Position numbers and translations under genes: made by a program | Notes under the pieces: generated by a model | What the model was told of the DNA's origin: nothing | Database searches by the model: none | What the model saw: only the letters and a program-made list of their open reading frames with translations | Origin: Lota lota | Lineage: Eukaryota; Chordata; Actinopteri; Gadiformes; Lotidae | DNA length: 64,000 bases | Assembly (NCBI GenBank): GCA_026745465.1 | Contig: JACYXH010000314.1 | Location: forward strand, 1,158,001-1,222,000 | Direction: 5' to 3' | In this document: in pieces, positions 37,155-48,860 of the stretch | Layout of the letters: each line of letters starts with the position of its first letter | Numbering within the stretch: the stretch's first letter is position 1

Positions 37155-37250
37155 GGGTGGTGTCGCCGCAGTGGTACAGACGGGCCTTGAGTTAGCTGGT
37201 CACGGTTCAAAGGGACACCGCGGGAAGCGAACAATGGGACGACTGGAGTA
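37155..37250 (+). mobile_element. Possible tRNA-derived SINE head
   Basis: The stretch CGCCGCAGTGGTACAG resembles a tRNA A-box SINE head, and GGTTCAAAGG about 35 bases later resembles a B-box. The body and tail seen in other SINEs are not recognisable downstream. Could be chance similarity. Confidence 0.4.
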
Positions 37251-37839
37251 CAAAGGGTGGGTGATGAGCTTAACTCCGCAGCAAAGATTTAGAGAAGGTC
37301 AGTCACAGCACTTAGATCTGTGAAGGGACCCAAGTGGGGGGAAAAAACTGAATCCACTCACGGGGCTCCTCCGGTCAAGGGCACGGAAGGCTCCGGCGTA
37401 GCACTTAGGGAATGTTTTTTTGTTTTGTTTTTGCGGCCACCAAAATACTTGAGTAATGGCACACCGAGGGAGAAGCGGCAGTGAGAGGATGGAGCCGTGG
37501 ACGCGAGGCGTGTGGGTGAGGCCACGCAACATAGGACGACGGCCTCCTTCTAGGGAAAGAGTGATTTATTTTCTTTTTTTTTTGAATGTCACTGCAACAA
37601 CAGATATGCAACACATATTTTCTCTCTTTCTTCTATGGTTCTTCTTCTTCCCTCCTTTCTCATTGGGCGCCTTTCACCCACAACAAACACAGTAACAAAA
37701 GAACGATGAGCAATTAAGACCATTAATAAGCCCATGTATGAAGCAGACGGCTGTGTCTGCATGGCTTGGTGTATTACTCCTGCATAACCCCAGCAAGAAG
37801 AGCTTTCCAATAAAGCCAAGCTATGTTGCACAAATAGAA
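37251..37839. other. Non-coding sequence
   Basis: Unique DNA with T-rich runs (37418-37432, 37565-37585). No gene. Confidence 0.5.
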
Positions 37840-38600
37840 GCAAACTGCATTATGGGAGCCATGAAATCCTATTATCTCCACCATTCAGCCCTGTACCAAT
37901 AAACCCAGTGTGATCTAATTGAACAATACTACAGGAACACGTCTACACTTTTGTTGTCAAATTATATTCTGATGGGAGATCTGATAATTATTAACTTGTA
38001 AAATATGTCCAAAAAAATCAAATTACCACTGTATAGCCTGGTTGAAACGGTGCTCGACTGCTTCCCCGTTGCTCCTCTCACAAATACAATTGTTAAGGAA
38101 TACATATAGCCACTTACATTTTGTCAAAATAATTATACTACTACTGGGACACATAACAAGGCTTTGGGATTAAAATGGTTGGTTCCTCATTAGCCATGAG
38201 GAACATAAAGTTCAGCCAAGCTTTAATCAAATGTCATTCCATCTTCAGGGTGTGAATCGGCATTCGCACAGCATCCTCTTTCTCCTGTGATTACCCTGCT
38301 CATAGTGACTGGGCCGCACAGGAATTTATGCACCATCGCAGGACGAACCGAAACTGACAAACAAGTCTCTCCGGCCTATCTAATAACAGAGGGGCTTATC
38401 GGCTGCCTTCGCAGTGTCTAATTTTCATCAGCTTTGACAAGGCCATTAAATGAACTGGGGACCAAAAATAAACATGTTTGTGTTGAGCCGTAGTGACAGG
38501 CTGTGATCACACCTCCCCAATGTTGCGGGAGAAGGGAGGCAGCGTAGCAATCTTCTAATTAGAAAATCCACATCCTTACGCGGCACACAGCAGATGCGGC
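37840..38600. promoter_or_regulatory. Candidate conserved non-coding block
   Basis: About 760 bases of repeat-free, AT-rich DNA. It contains GTGATCTAATTG and CTTCTAATTAGAAAATCC motifs, a 9-bp-stem hairpin (GTTCCTCAT / ATGAGGAAC, 38182-38204) and several CCAAT-like steps. Enhancer-like by composition and length; unverified. Confidence 0.3.
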
Positions 38601-40991
38601 AAAAAGATGCAGGGATCATTTTTTTATTTGTGCCTTCAGGAAATTAAGCTGAGGAAAGATCACAAAATTGTGTGTCAGGATGCCAAGACCGGGACCAGGA
38701 GACCTTGGATCTTGCTTGGCGATCACAAAACACAGAGAAAGCCGTCGTGTGCCATCCATGCCGAGACTGTAGGCAGCAGGAATTACAATACAATCCCCCT
38801 CCCCACCATCCTTCTAGTCCTGATCTAATAGTAATGAGGTTTGTTATCCATTTGATGTATTATGTGTTATATGGTCATGTGATTAGTTCTGCATCCTCAA
38901 CAGTGCAAGACTGAGCAGCCAAATCCTCTCTGACTAGAACAATAAAGGTAAGGCAGTGACAGCTCTCAGGGTTGTTGATGTGCCTCACCGCCCAGTATGA
39001 CATCTCTATCTGTGGGCACTGTCAAACACATGGAAAAAAATAAAACACAGAAAGATACCTGTTCCCCCATCCCCGAACCAGTCCCTCCAAAAGCTGTTTC
39101 CATGACAACGCAGAGATCTAAACTTCTAAGTCATTTTAGTTCCAAATACTGGCATAAGGTGTGCTATCATTACAGCTTTTTCTTTTTTCTTTTTCTCTAT
39201 TTTTCCTGGCTTCTACTGAAACAATACTTCAACTACCCACTGTGCTGTCTGGTACTATCACCTTCCTAATCATTGTTCCCCAACTAAGTTTTATTTCCAT
39301 TTGGCTCGCCAGCTCTTTCATTTCTCGGAGATGCGACCTTGAGTTAAGCGGGGAAACATCAAAGAAATACAAGGCCACTAAAATTTGACTGACGACAGAC
39401 GCGTTTAAACCATTCTCGATAAAAAAGCAGTCGGAAACATATTGATCAAAGTTAATGATGCTATTTTCCTGCTCTATTATTGGTGCATGGCTTTAGTGAA
39501 TGTGGCTTTAGGGCAATGTCAGAATTATTCTGAACCTTCATTGAACTTTCCCATCTCAGGCGTAACGTCTGACTCCCAGAGGACTGGCAGAAAAATCAAC
39601 ATACCTGGTCCAGGGGTCAAGAGAGATAGGAAACGTGTAGGAGGAAAGGAAAACTAGACAGATTCTGCCAAGAACTGAGATACTAAAGGTCTGAGTGAAT
39701 ATTTGTTTATTTCTCTCTTTCTTAATCTACCCTGATCTGAGCAAAGGTCAGATTGTGTTGTATGCTGACAACACAATCGGAAAAGCGTATTATGAACATT
39801 TGGATCTGAGGCAAGTATGCCAGCGGTGTGCCAAAACATGAACAATTATTTGGAGCCGGAAATGGAAGGCCTCGAAGTACTCATTCCATCCGCTGGATCC
39901 CTGTCATGACGAGTCCTTGTGAACGCAGAGGAGGGCGTGGGCCAGTCAGCCGGCAGCAAACTGGCTATTACAGTCGCTTGTATCCGGTACAATGTGATGA
40001 ATCATTACCACTGCAGCATGAAAGACCATAATCTGGCCGGCACCCAGCCATCCCCCTGCAGTGGCTGATTTGCGATAGCATCAGAAGACAGACTATGCAT
40101 TCAATCAACAGTGCAGCTTTCACATGGGCCGGCTCAAAGGCTGGAGGGGTACCAAGATCAATACGGATAAATTAATTACTATACAGCCAAAAGGGAATTC
40201 TAGATCTGTGGGGTTTGTAATTGCCATGGAAATACAAAAATACACCGGTGGACGAGCGAGAGATGCAATCGTGAAGGATTATAGCAGCGTGCTAAGCTAA
40301 GACTATACAGTCTAGTGGAATCTGAAGACTAGCCTGTGGCATGCCATGATCCTTTACACAAGGCTGACAATATAAGCAGCAGTTGCAGCAGCATTAGGAC
40401 ATCAAAGCCCATGGACCAATCATTATGTCCACTGGCAGAGCAGGTTTAATTAATGAGTAACCGATAGGACAGAAGTGTAAAAGAGAGAGTGAGACGAAAA
40501 CGATGGTCAGGTCATTCATACAATCCAAAACAGGGAGAGGGGCACTGGATGAAAAAAAAAAGTGACCAGGGTTGATTCCTCTGCACCTCCACTCCACCAT
40601 CTCCATCTCCTCCGCCCTCCCTGAGAGTCCGGGCGGGGGAAAGTGCTGTGACTGCTGCTGGTGTTTCACATCCATAAAGAGCGGTGGCGTGTAAGCCCAC
40701 CTACTAGCCCCGGGGGCAGGGCTGCATTTGCCGCAACACTAAGATCATTTAGGAAGCCACTGAATTTCATAAGAGTACAATCAAAAGTGGGGGGAAAACA
40801 ACCAGTGTTACTGACACAGCCCCTTGCAGGACGCCTCCCTGCTCCTTCTCACACACAAGCAGTCTTTGCAGTTTTTCCTTAGCCTCCATCATATTTTCCA
40901 TTAAAAGTGACATTTCATCTAAATCAAGCCCTTGGGAGCGAAACGCTAAGCGAGAAGTCGAAAGGCGAAAAGGTAATGGACAACTGGTTGC
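38601..40991. other. Non-coding, mostly unique sequence
   Basis: Contains an 11-bp-stem hairpin at 39751-39778. Frames of 60-93 codons, including a T-rich hydrophobic one at 39161-39388, have no recognisable family. No gene is supported. Confidence 0.55.
39751..39778. repeat. 11-bp-stem inverted repeat
   Basis: GATTGTGTTGT (39751-39761), loop ATGCTG, ACAACACAATC (39768-39778), all arm positions paired. Role unknown. Confidence 0.8.

Positions 40992-41026
<35 letters not shown>
40992..41026 (+). repeat. (GT)17 microsatellite
   Basis: Uninterrupted GT. Confidence 0.96.
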
Positions 41027-41030
<4 letters not shown>

Positions 41031-41480
41031 TGTGATTTTGGTACATGAGCATTGTTTGCATACCTCTTACCATAATCATAGACATTGTCATTATTCCAGG
41101 CCATCAGTGTGACATCAAACCAAATGCATGTGCCTCTGCATTCACTGCAGTGATTAAAGCATAGTCATTTATCTGTGATGTGAACACACCAAATCTTCCT
41201 CCTCGTCTCTCTAGCTATAAACCTGACTCTTTCTTTCTTGACATAATCAAGTTCACATTTATAACCGGTTGGGTCCTTTGTCCTCTGCCTTGAAATCTTT
41301 AACTCTGAGTGTTAAATAGGTTATTTAGTTAAATTCAGTGGCACATTCAAGAGACTTGGCACTGCCTCCATTTCTATTGTACAAAACTGATCTTCTACAC
41401 GCCTCACCATGTATCTCCAATAAAGCTATAGAAAAAAAGAGACAAGGGCAGCAGAAAAGAAAAACACAGAGTGAGAAAGA

Positions 41481-41486
<6 letters not shown>
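41027..41486. other. Non-coding sequence
   Basis: Unique AT-rich DNA. Nothing recognised. Confidence 0.5.

Positions 41487-41519
<33 letters not shown>
41487..41519 (+). repeat. (GA)16 microsatellite
   Basis: Uninterrupted GA in a purine-rich flank. Confidence 0.96.
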
Positions 41520-41521
<2 letters not shown>

Positions 41522-42218
41522 GAGTGAGAACTAGTGTTTTTTTGGACCAAGCACTCCACCTTTTATGAGGTTGAGAAAATATTCAGCCCTGCGGAGCTAC
41601 CCGGTCGCAGGCTATTTCAACACTTACAGTATGGAGAACTGCAGCCTTTTAACAGTCCGGAGTCTGAGAGATACGTCTTCCTCTTATAAGTGGGAGATAT
41701 GTGAATTGATGTGATTGAAGAAATAGGATCCAATGCAAATAAAGGACAATGCAACCAATATGAGCAGGCCTTCCATAACACTACATTGTATGAAATATAA
41801 CTGAAATATCATGTGTATGTCGTTTTTTGCCTGATAAAAAAAAAAAAGCTAATCAACTTTTTTCAGGTTTACTCATAATCCTGGAAACATTCAACAAACC
41901 TTAACACCCATATGTTTCCGTGACTACCTGTGTGATTTGTGGTGAGTAACTTAACTATAAGTGGGTCTAAAAATAACACGAGAGAGAGCTGAGAACCAGC
42001 AGGGCGTTCATCTACACTTCTATTGTGACCTTTACCATCTACCTTAATGAGATTTCCATCGATTCACTTTCTCCAAGAAAATCAATCAATTGCAAACTCT
42101 ATAAAAAATGGACACAACACTCATGAACCTGTCACCAGTAATGTCTCAGAGCCAATCGCAGACATAAAGCGATAACATCTGCTGATTTTAATAATCTGCC
42201 AATTGGGGCAATTTGTGT
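41520..42218. other. Non-coding sequence
   Basis: Unique AT-rich DNA with short A-runs. No recognised gene or element. Confidence 0.5.
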
Positions 42219-42283
42219 GCGAGAGAGAGAGGGAGAGAAATAGTGAGTGAGAGAGACAGAGAGAGAGAGAGAGCGAGCAGAAG

Positions 42284-42335
<52 letters not shown>

Positions 42336-42348
42336 AGAGAGAGGGAGC

Positions 42349-42429
<81 letters not shown>

Positions 42430-42434
42430 TGAGG
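42219..42434 (+). repeat. Long imperfect (GA)n microsatellite
   Basis: About 215 bases of GA with GCGAGA and GCAGAAGA interruptions. The 163-codon minus-strand frame here is the Ser-Leu artefact. Confidence 0.95.
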
Positions 42435-43277
42435 GGGAGAGTATATCAACGGGCATGCAACGGTTCAAATTCAGATTAAGAAAGTTTTCGTCTATAACAG
42501 CATAACAGCATGAACCGTAAAGAAAACATCCTCGATTGTGACTTACATAAAAATAAAACAGAGAGGAATTAACATATACATAAAGGTTAAGAGCAACATG
42601 CACCAACATCAAAGGTATATCAGAGTCCCAGATTGTCTTGTAATGTTTGTGTTGTGTTATCGTGTGGTATTTTCATATCAGACGTCTAGATATTTGGACA
42701 AAGAGAGAGGATGACGTTGGTAAATCCAGGCCGATTGGTTACCAGGTTACCACACCTTCAGCAATGACTGCGATATGTGGGATGGGAACATTAGGCTTCA
42801 TCCAGAATCCATGCGTGGGTTGAAAAAAAGCAGATCAAGATCCGACATCCAACTCACAAAAAGCTTCTTTGTGTAATTGTAACAAATTGATTGTTTAACA
42901 TAAGCGTGAAAAAAATATATGATAGACTTTGGTGACCAAAGATTTCCCTTGATGCATTAGCTTGAAAACGAACCTAGTATTTAAACATGATGATGATGAT
43001 GACGTTGATAATGATGATGATGGTAAAAATGTTTCTAAATGCAGGACTTTGGAGCGTCATACTTCCAACAATAGTTTAATTTAGCTATTCATTTCAAGCC
43101 CAGCATTTTTTTGGCATCCCTCTGCAAAGTCCTGTTTCTGGATCTTGTAAATGGAGTGGATACCTTGAAATCCCAGGGGCATGGTTGTGTAAGCAAGCCA
43201 TTAGGAGAACTTTGGCTTTAAAAGTCAAATTTTGTCCTTTGATTTAGCTCCAGCTCACTCATTGTGGGTAGGGTTGT
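42435..43277. other. Non-coding sequence
   Basis: Includes an imperfect GAT trinucleotide repeat (42986-43023); otherwise unique. No gene. Confidence 0.5.
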
Positions 43278-43324
43278 GTATATGTGTGTGTGTGCGTGTG
43301 CGTGTGCGTGTGCGTGTGCGTGTG

Positions 43325-43408
<84 letters not shown>

Positions 43409-43430
43409 TGTGTGTGTGTGTGTGTGTATG
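43278..43430 (+). repeat. TGTGCG / TGCG / TG composite microsatellite
   Basis: In order: TGTGCG hexamers (about 43290-43322), TG, some 18 TGCG tetramers (about 43337-43411) and TG again. The whole block is alternating purine-pyrimidine, strongly Z-DNA capable. Confidence 0.95.
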
Positions 43431-43459
43431 ATTGCGTTTGTATACACATCCACATGCCT

Positions 43460-43479
43460 GCACACCTGTATGCAGGTGT
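43460..43479. repeat. 8-bp-stem inverted repeat with E-boxes
   Basis: CACACCTG and CAGGTGTG around TATG, so each arm contains an E-box. Small and may be incidental. Confidence 0.5.
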
Positions 43480-43499
43480 GTGAAATATGTGACACCACA

Positions 43500-43760
43500 A
43501 TGGAAAGCTAATTAAAAATAGGAGCAGAAAAATCGTTGCTTGTTGTACTCTGAATTAGCCTCATCATTATGTGAAAACCTTTCAAGTAGTTTATTGCTGT
43601 TGGCATTACAGGTACAATTAAATTACTTTTCACCAGAGAAAATTGCATTATTATTAATCGAGTGAAAATACATTTTAATGCATCGAAATGAGAGGAAAAG
43701 AAAATATGACTTTGTAGGGCAGCAATTTCTGGGTTCCAAATGTATTTTCCTAGCTTTTGA
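43500..43760. promoter_or_regulatory. Candidate conserved non-coding element
   Basis: AT-rich repeat-free sequence with GCTAATTAAAAATAGG, AATTAGCC, TTATTAATCG and a TAATGCATCG block. Composition and motif clustering resemble vertebrate enhancers. A 150-codon minus-strand frame (43508-43960) overlaps it but has no recognisable domain and a length expected by chance. Confidence 0.4.
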
Positions 43761-44559
43761 GAGGGAATCAGAGAAATGAGGCACAGAGAGAGAGCCAATT
43801 CAACATAATGACATAGTCCATATGGTACCATTACCATAAGGGTCATATATCTGGCAAACAATGTTCTTATTTCCAAAGTGCTGCAGCATTCTCCATTGGC
43901 CGTGAAACGCAGTGCCCACTGCTTGAGTTGACATTCACCACAAGAGGACACAGAGCTCATGTGAAACGGAAAATGTGATCACTTCTGTGAACTCTTTGAA
44001 TTTGTGCTTTATTAAAAGCTCTCCATACTGTGTTGCTGCTGTAGTGTGCGGTGGTAGAAAATGTGGCAGAGAAACATTAATAGACACAGAGGATATTAAG
44101 AATGAAAGTAGAAGAGTAACAACAGCCATTATCTAGAGATGGAGTTGTCAGTAATCTTCCCCCGATGACAGCAGGTATGGTTCTGCGTCGATTACTACCC
44201 CCATCAGAACAGTCCTTTTTTTTGTGGGTTGTACAGTGTGTGTGCGTGTATGTGTATGTGCATACGTACTTGTGCTGTGTGTGCGAAGGATATGATTCAG
44301 ATATATAGCGGTCCCATATTGAGTCGGACTGGAGTAAGTATGTGTGTGTAGGTTTGTCAAAATTGTTGTGCGTGGGCTTGTGTGTCTATGTGTGTGGGTG
44401 CGCGCGCCTGTGTGCACATGTGTTAGTGTGCATGCGTGCATGTTTGCATGTCTGAGTGAGTATCAATATATGTACCCGCATCTTTGCATGTGGACATGTG
44501 CGCGTGTGTGTGCGCACATGTGCGCGAGTGTGTACGTGTGATTAGACAGACAAAGGGAT
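43761..44559. other. Non-coding sequence with GT-rich patch
   Basis: Unique sequence followed by a GTGTGC-type degenerate stretch (44235-44540). No gene. Confidence 0.5.
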
Positions 44560-44790
44560 GTTTTGGAAGGCAAATGAGGAGGAGCCCAGCAATTAGGTGT
44601 TTCAATTCCCCTGATTAGAGATGACAGGGGCAACACTGTGCTCAGCCGCGCACGCAGCGGCACGCGCAACGCCCTGACAGCACTCCTCTTCATTTGCTCA
44701 TATCCCAAATTGGATGTGATAAGCAATTAATGGAGTAATTGGCCATCGGAGAGGATGTCGTCTCTCAGGAGCCCTGGCAGCTCCGACGGG
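44560..44790. promoter_or_regulatory. Candidate conserved non-coding element
   Basis: Repeat-free sequence with GCAATTAGGTG, CTGATTAG, CCAAATTGGATGTGATAAG, CAATTAATGGAG and TAATTGGCC. These homeodomain and CCAAT-like motifs are closely packed. Enhancer-like by inference only; adjacent open frames at 44739-45119 are not recognisable. Confidence 0.35.
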
Positions 44791-45669
44791 GCCACCCGAG
44801 TCGAGAGGGGAGGATGTGCCGCCCATATAAGGGGTCAACAGGAAATGAGGCAATGATGGGAGCCCAGTCCCGGACGCTGCGAGAAAGCGAGGTCTCATTC
44901 GTAACCCTGCCATGTCGGGCCGGGGCAACGGGAGGAAGAAGACATTTACACATTACTCTGGACCACCAGGATAGGAGGGGTGTGCTGTGTGTGGCATGTG
45001 TAGAACACCACTGTAATTATTTGTTTGTGATGATAATGCACTCAAAATCAAAGTCCCAGTGTACTGTATTTACACTGTGTAGACGTCGGCAGGAAAGCGA
45101 TACGTTTGACCAACATTAACAATAAAAAACATAGAATAACAATAGCGTGGTTTGCTTTGTAACCACACTATTAAAAAGACGCGGGGAAAGGCTGGAAACT
45201 ACTGGCTTATTGTGCTCCACTCTGCAAATGCTGTTTGTCAATGGAGCTCAGCAGAAATATGGCAGTAATCAAATGAGTTCCACTCTCTCGCCGCCTGTGT
45301 CACGGCCAGCGTGTTCCGCAGGATGATGGATGGACCTCAGGACCCACCGGGCCCCGGGGCCTCCACGCCATACATCCACAACCGGGCATTCTTAATGGAA
45401 TTGACCCGATAATGACCTCCTCCACCACCGCTCCACCCACAAAACAACCACACTTACACAACACGCACACATGTTATTGTTGTGTTTTTTTTGTATTCAT
45501 TTACTTCTGTTGCCACCTCCTCCCGGGCTCTTAGAGGTATTTTATGAGGACGAGAGGTGGGCTGGAGTGGAGGGGTGGAGGGGTGGAGGGGTGGAGGGGG
45601 TACAACTGGGTCAGTACAATGAGGAGAGAGATTTTTCATTAAAATCCACGGAAATCCTCCACTCCATAC

Positions 45670-45670
<1 letters not shown>
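44791..45670. other. Non-coding sequence
   Basis: Unique, moderately GC-rich in 45290-45450. Includes an 8-bp tandem repeat (GGTGGAGG, listed separately). No gene. Confidence 0.5.
45566..45601 (+). repeat. 8-bp GGTGGAGG tandem repeat
   Basis: About four units, G-rich and G-quadruplex capable. Confidence 0.85.

Positions 45671-45730
<60 letters not shown>
45671..45730 (+). repeat. (GT)30 microsatellite
   Basis: Uninterrupted GT followed by CGCGTGT. Confidence 0.97.
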
Positions 45731-45734
<4 letters not shown>

Positions 45735-45984
45735 TGTCTGTGCGTGAGTGTTAGTGTGTATGTGTGGGTAGGGAGAGAGAGAGCAGGAGAGCAAGAGATG
45801 GAGCTTCTGTTCTGTGTGTACAGTCATAAGCATGTCCATGGTCACTATGCACCATTAGGGGGCAAGTCATTTCACTTAATGAAAATACCATTTTCTATGG
45901 TAAAAAACATCTTGTTGTGTCTGTCATTTGAGAGTGTTCTCATCTGTTTCGGTGTGTATGTATGTGTGTGTGTATAAGGGCATT

Positions 45985-45988
<4 letters not shown>

Positions 45989-46030
<42 letters not shown>

Positions 46031-46040
46031 CGTGTGTGTG
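45989..46040 (+). repeat. (GT)n microsatellite
   Basis: GT with GC interruptions near 46027-46032, and GT-rich flanks to 46130. Confidence 0.94.
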
Positions 46041-46334
46041 ACTGTGTGTACGTGGCTGTGTATGTGAATTTGTGTGTGCGAATGAGCGTGGCCGCGTGCA
46101 TGCATTCGTGCATGTATGCGTGTGTGTGTGTTGAGTGTTGTCCACCAGGCTCCAGGGTATTGACCCAGTAACCCCGTGTGCTGTGTCTTCTGTATCTCTG
46201 ACAGACATTTTATTTGTCCAACAAAAGCTAATCACACAACAAATTGATTGGACATCCACTCATCCTCTGCCCGATCCAATAACTACAGACGCAGAACGTT
46301 CCTATTACAGGGATCCCTTAGGGTGGCTGGGGAC

Positions 46335-46610
<276 letters not shown>

Positions 46611-46900
46611 GCAGAACAAATTCGCTGTCGCCCACAGTATGTCAACCTTAAGTCTCTGGAGAGGAACCAGGCACACAGAAAGACAACTATGACAAGCCAA
46701 GCACGGGAGAGAGAGAGAGACAGAGAGCGAGAGAACGAGAGCGAGAGAGAGAGACATACAGAGGAGCTTTTCCATGGTCAACGGTTTTTACATTTCACTT
46801 TGATGGCAGCCAAACTGGCTTTCATTTTTCATTTTAATTTTTAATAATTTTGTCTTTTCAATTACTGATTCAATTATTTATTTTTTATTCATGTTAATCA
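46611..46900. other. Non-coding sequence
   Basis: GA-rich patch (46706-46755) then AT-rich unique DNA. No gene. Confidence 0.5.
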
Positions 46901-46990
46901 GCGCTAGCGCAGAGAGCTAACCACATGCTAGGGTGTTGGGGAATTTAATTCCCGCCTCTCCCAACCGCTTCAAACTGGCAGTACTCTGAT
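46901..46990 (+). mobile_element. tRNA-derived SINE head (degenerate)
   Basis: GCTAGCGCAGAGAGC resembles an A-box SINE head, and GGGGAATTTAATTCCCGCC about 25 bases later resembles a B-box arm with a closing stem. The body and tail of the SINE are not recognised. Spacing is compatible with a tRNA-like structure. Confidence 0.5.
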
Positions 46991-47490
46991 TCACCTGCTT
47001 TATACATTTTTACGCAAGGTTTGTGAATAACAGATTAGAAGGAGTACAGCCTGTCAAGTTTATCGTGGACATTTTTCATTGAAACTCAATAAGAATCAAA
47101 TAAATGAAGGAAGGATTTAGGGTTCTGAGAGTGACCTAGCTTACACAGTGAATATGAAGGAATATTATATAATTCGAGATCGTTGTTTTGTATTGTTCTT
47201 TGTAATGTCCAATTGTTGTACAACTGGATATTAAAAAGCTGTACACAAGACTGGACACTGTCTAGGTGCATGTCTGGCTTCATGTCTTGTGTGTATATAT
47301 TAACCTTTCTTTATCATCTGAGGCTCTACGTTATTACACTTATATTATAATACATTTGTTTCTTTATTTGCTTTATCTGATTTGCTCCTCTTTTAACATC
47401 AATTGCAAAGTTTTCAGGCTCACAAAATATAAAGCGTGTGGTGGTTCCCCTTCCTTTCATCTCTCTTATCCTCTCTCTCTCTCCTCCCCA

Positions 47491-47493
<3 letters not shown>
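46991..47493. other. Non-coding AT-rich sequence
   Basis: Unique DNA with no recognised gene or element. Confidence 0.5.
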
Positions 47494-47578
<85 letters not shown>

Positions 47579-47583
47579 TCTCT
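47494..47583 (+). repeat. (CT)44 microsatellite
   Basis: CT with one CCC interruption near the 3' end. Confidence 0.97.
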
Positions 47584-47812
47584 GATAATGCTAAGACAAT
47601 TGCAGATAACTTTGATTAAGACTGCTATAAAGACAGATCGGAGGTGGTGTACCTACCACAGAAACCTCCTGTGTGTACAAAGTATGCACATGCACACACG
47701 CACACAAATACACGCAAACACACACACAACTCCCTCTCTTTTAAATCCAGCATCTCACAATTCACTCCCTTTCTCTTGTCCTTTCTTTAAAACCTTATCG
47801 TTGAAGGCCGCA

Positions 47813-47814
<2 letters not shown>

Positions 47815-47846
<32 letters not shown>

Positions 47847-47858
47847 TCTCTCTCTCTC
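47815..47858 (+). repeat. (GT)15 then (CT)7
   Basis: GT run that switches to CT at 47845. Confidence 0.93.
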
Positions 47859-48006
47859 ATCTGCTCCTTCTTCCATGTTTCTCCACTATCTTTCCCATCT
47901 CTACAAAAGACTTCTGAGCAGCTAATCAATGTTTTTTCATTTCATCCGAGGAACAAATGGAAGTCCAGCTGAGTGAGCACAGGGAGTGGACAGCAGGTGA
48001 CACCAC

Positions 48007-48011
<5 letters not shown>

Positions 48012-48086
<75 letters not shown>
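48012..48086 (+). repeat. (CA)37 microsatellite
   Basis: Uninterrupted CA. Confidence 0.97.
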
Positions 48087-48088
<2 letters not shown>

Positions 48089-48539
48089 TCACTAAGGAAC
48101 ATGGCTATCTCCAATATATGTACACAATACATCTTCTACATGGAGATTGATACCGCAGACATCTACCTATAAATTCTTCATTCTACAATATACAATATCT
48201 AGATAGAAAAATCATTGTATTGCTGTTCATTTTCCAAAAAAACATTGCTGGAAACCCAGAACCCCAGAGCAATTCTACTGCGTAATTGCTATTTTACACA
48301 ATACTGTACTGCACTAAATGGATTCAGTTTAACACAACAGACAGTCATGGCAGTTGCAATGCTAAACAAAGCAACAGTAGCCTTACAAAATCCCAGTGAA
48401 CCCTGTGATCCATGTAAACCATTGATTTGGTATTATTGACCAAGACTGTTCCCTGTTATATGCACCTCTGGCTGTTTTGCTCCCGTCCATCAACAGGATT
48501 GACTAGCACATGTTTTTCTGTCTCTTCCCGGGATCTCAA
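48087..48539. other. Non-coding sequence
   Basis: Unique AT-rich DNA. Nothing recognised. Confidence 0.5.
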
Positions 48540-48860
48540 CCCCTAAAACGGAGGAGAGTTCATTATTTATGGCTGCACTCAGACAGCTCAAATAAGTATT
48601 TAATTAAATTAGGATGAGAATAAATCATGCTTTAAAGCAAAACTAAATTCAAGAGAGGAGAAGAGAGATGAAAACATGTCTAACGGAAAGGGAGTCATGC
48701 CAGATTAGATTATGAGAAATATACTATTGCATTAAATGCATGGTCAATTAGTAATGGATCTAAAATATTAACTCCCTATTACTAATGCACTGAAGTATGT
48801 CATTAGAAATGGGAGGATAAAAAATCATCAGGTTAATTCATGGGTGCCCTAGGAACCAGC
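48540..48860. promoter_or_regulatory. Candidate conserved non-coding element
   Basis: Repeat-free AT-rich sequence containing TTTAATTAAATTAGG, GCATTAAATGCAT, CAATTAGTAATGG and TATTACTAATGC. One of the most enhancer-like stretches by composition and motif density. Conservation untested. Confidence 0.4.

Noticed and set aside
37155-37250. Functional tRNA gene
   Set aside because: Only A- and B-box-like motifs are visible; no complete cloverleaf could be recognised.
39161-39388. Small membrane protein from a hydrophobic 75-codon frame
   Set aside because: Hydrophobicity follows from T-rich codons; no family, no context, and another frame overlaps it.
42121-42612. 163-codon minus-strand open frame
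   Set aside because: Reads through a GA microsatellite as Ser-Leu; flanks are not recognisable.
43508-43960. 150-codon minus-strand open frame without repeats
   Set aside because: Length is expected by chance a few times in 64 kb of six frames; no recognisable domain and lies over an AT-rich enhancer-like stretch.
44739-45119. 126-codon plus-strand frame
   Set aside because: No recognisable domain; overlaps a minus-strand frame and a candidate regulatory segment.
45471-45977. 168-codon plus-strand open frame
   Set aside because: Reads through a GT tract as Cys-Val; no domain on either side.
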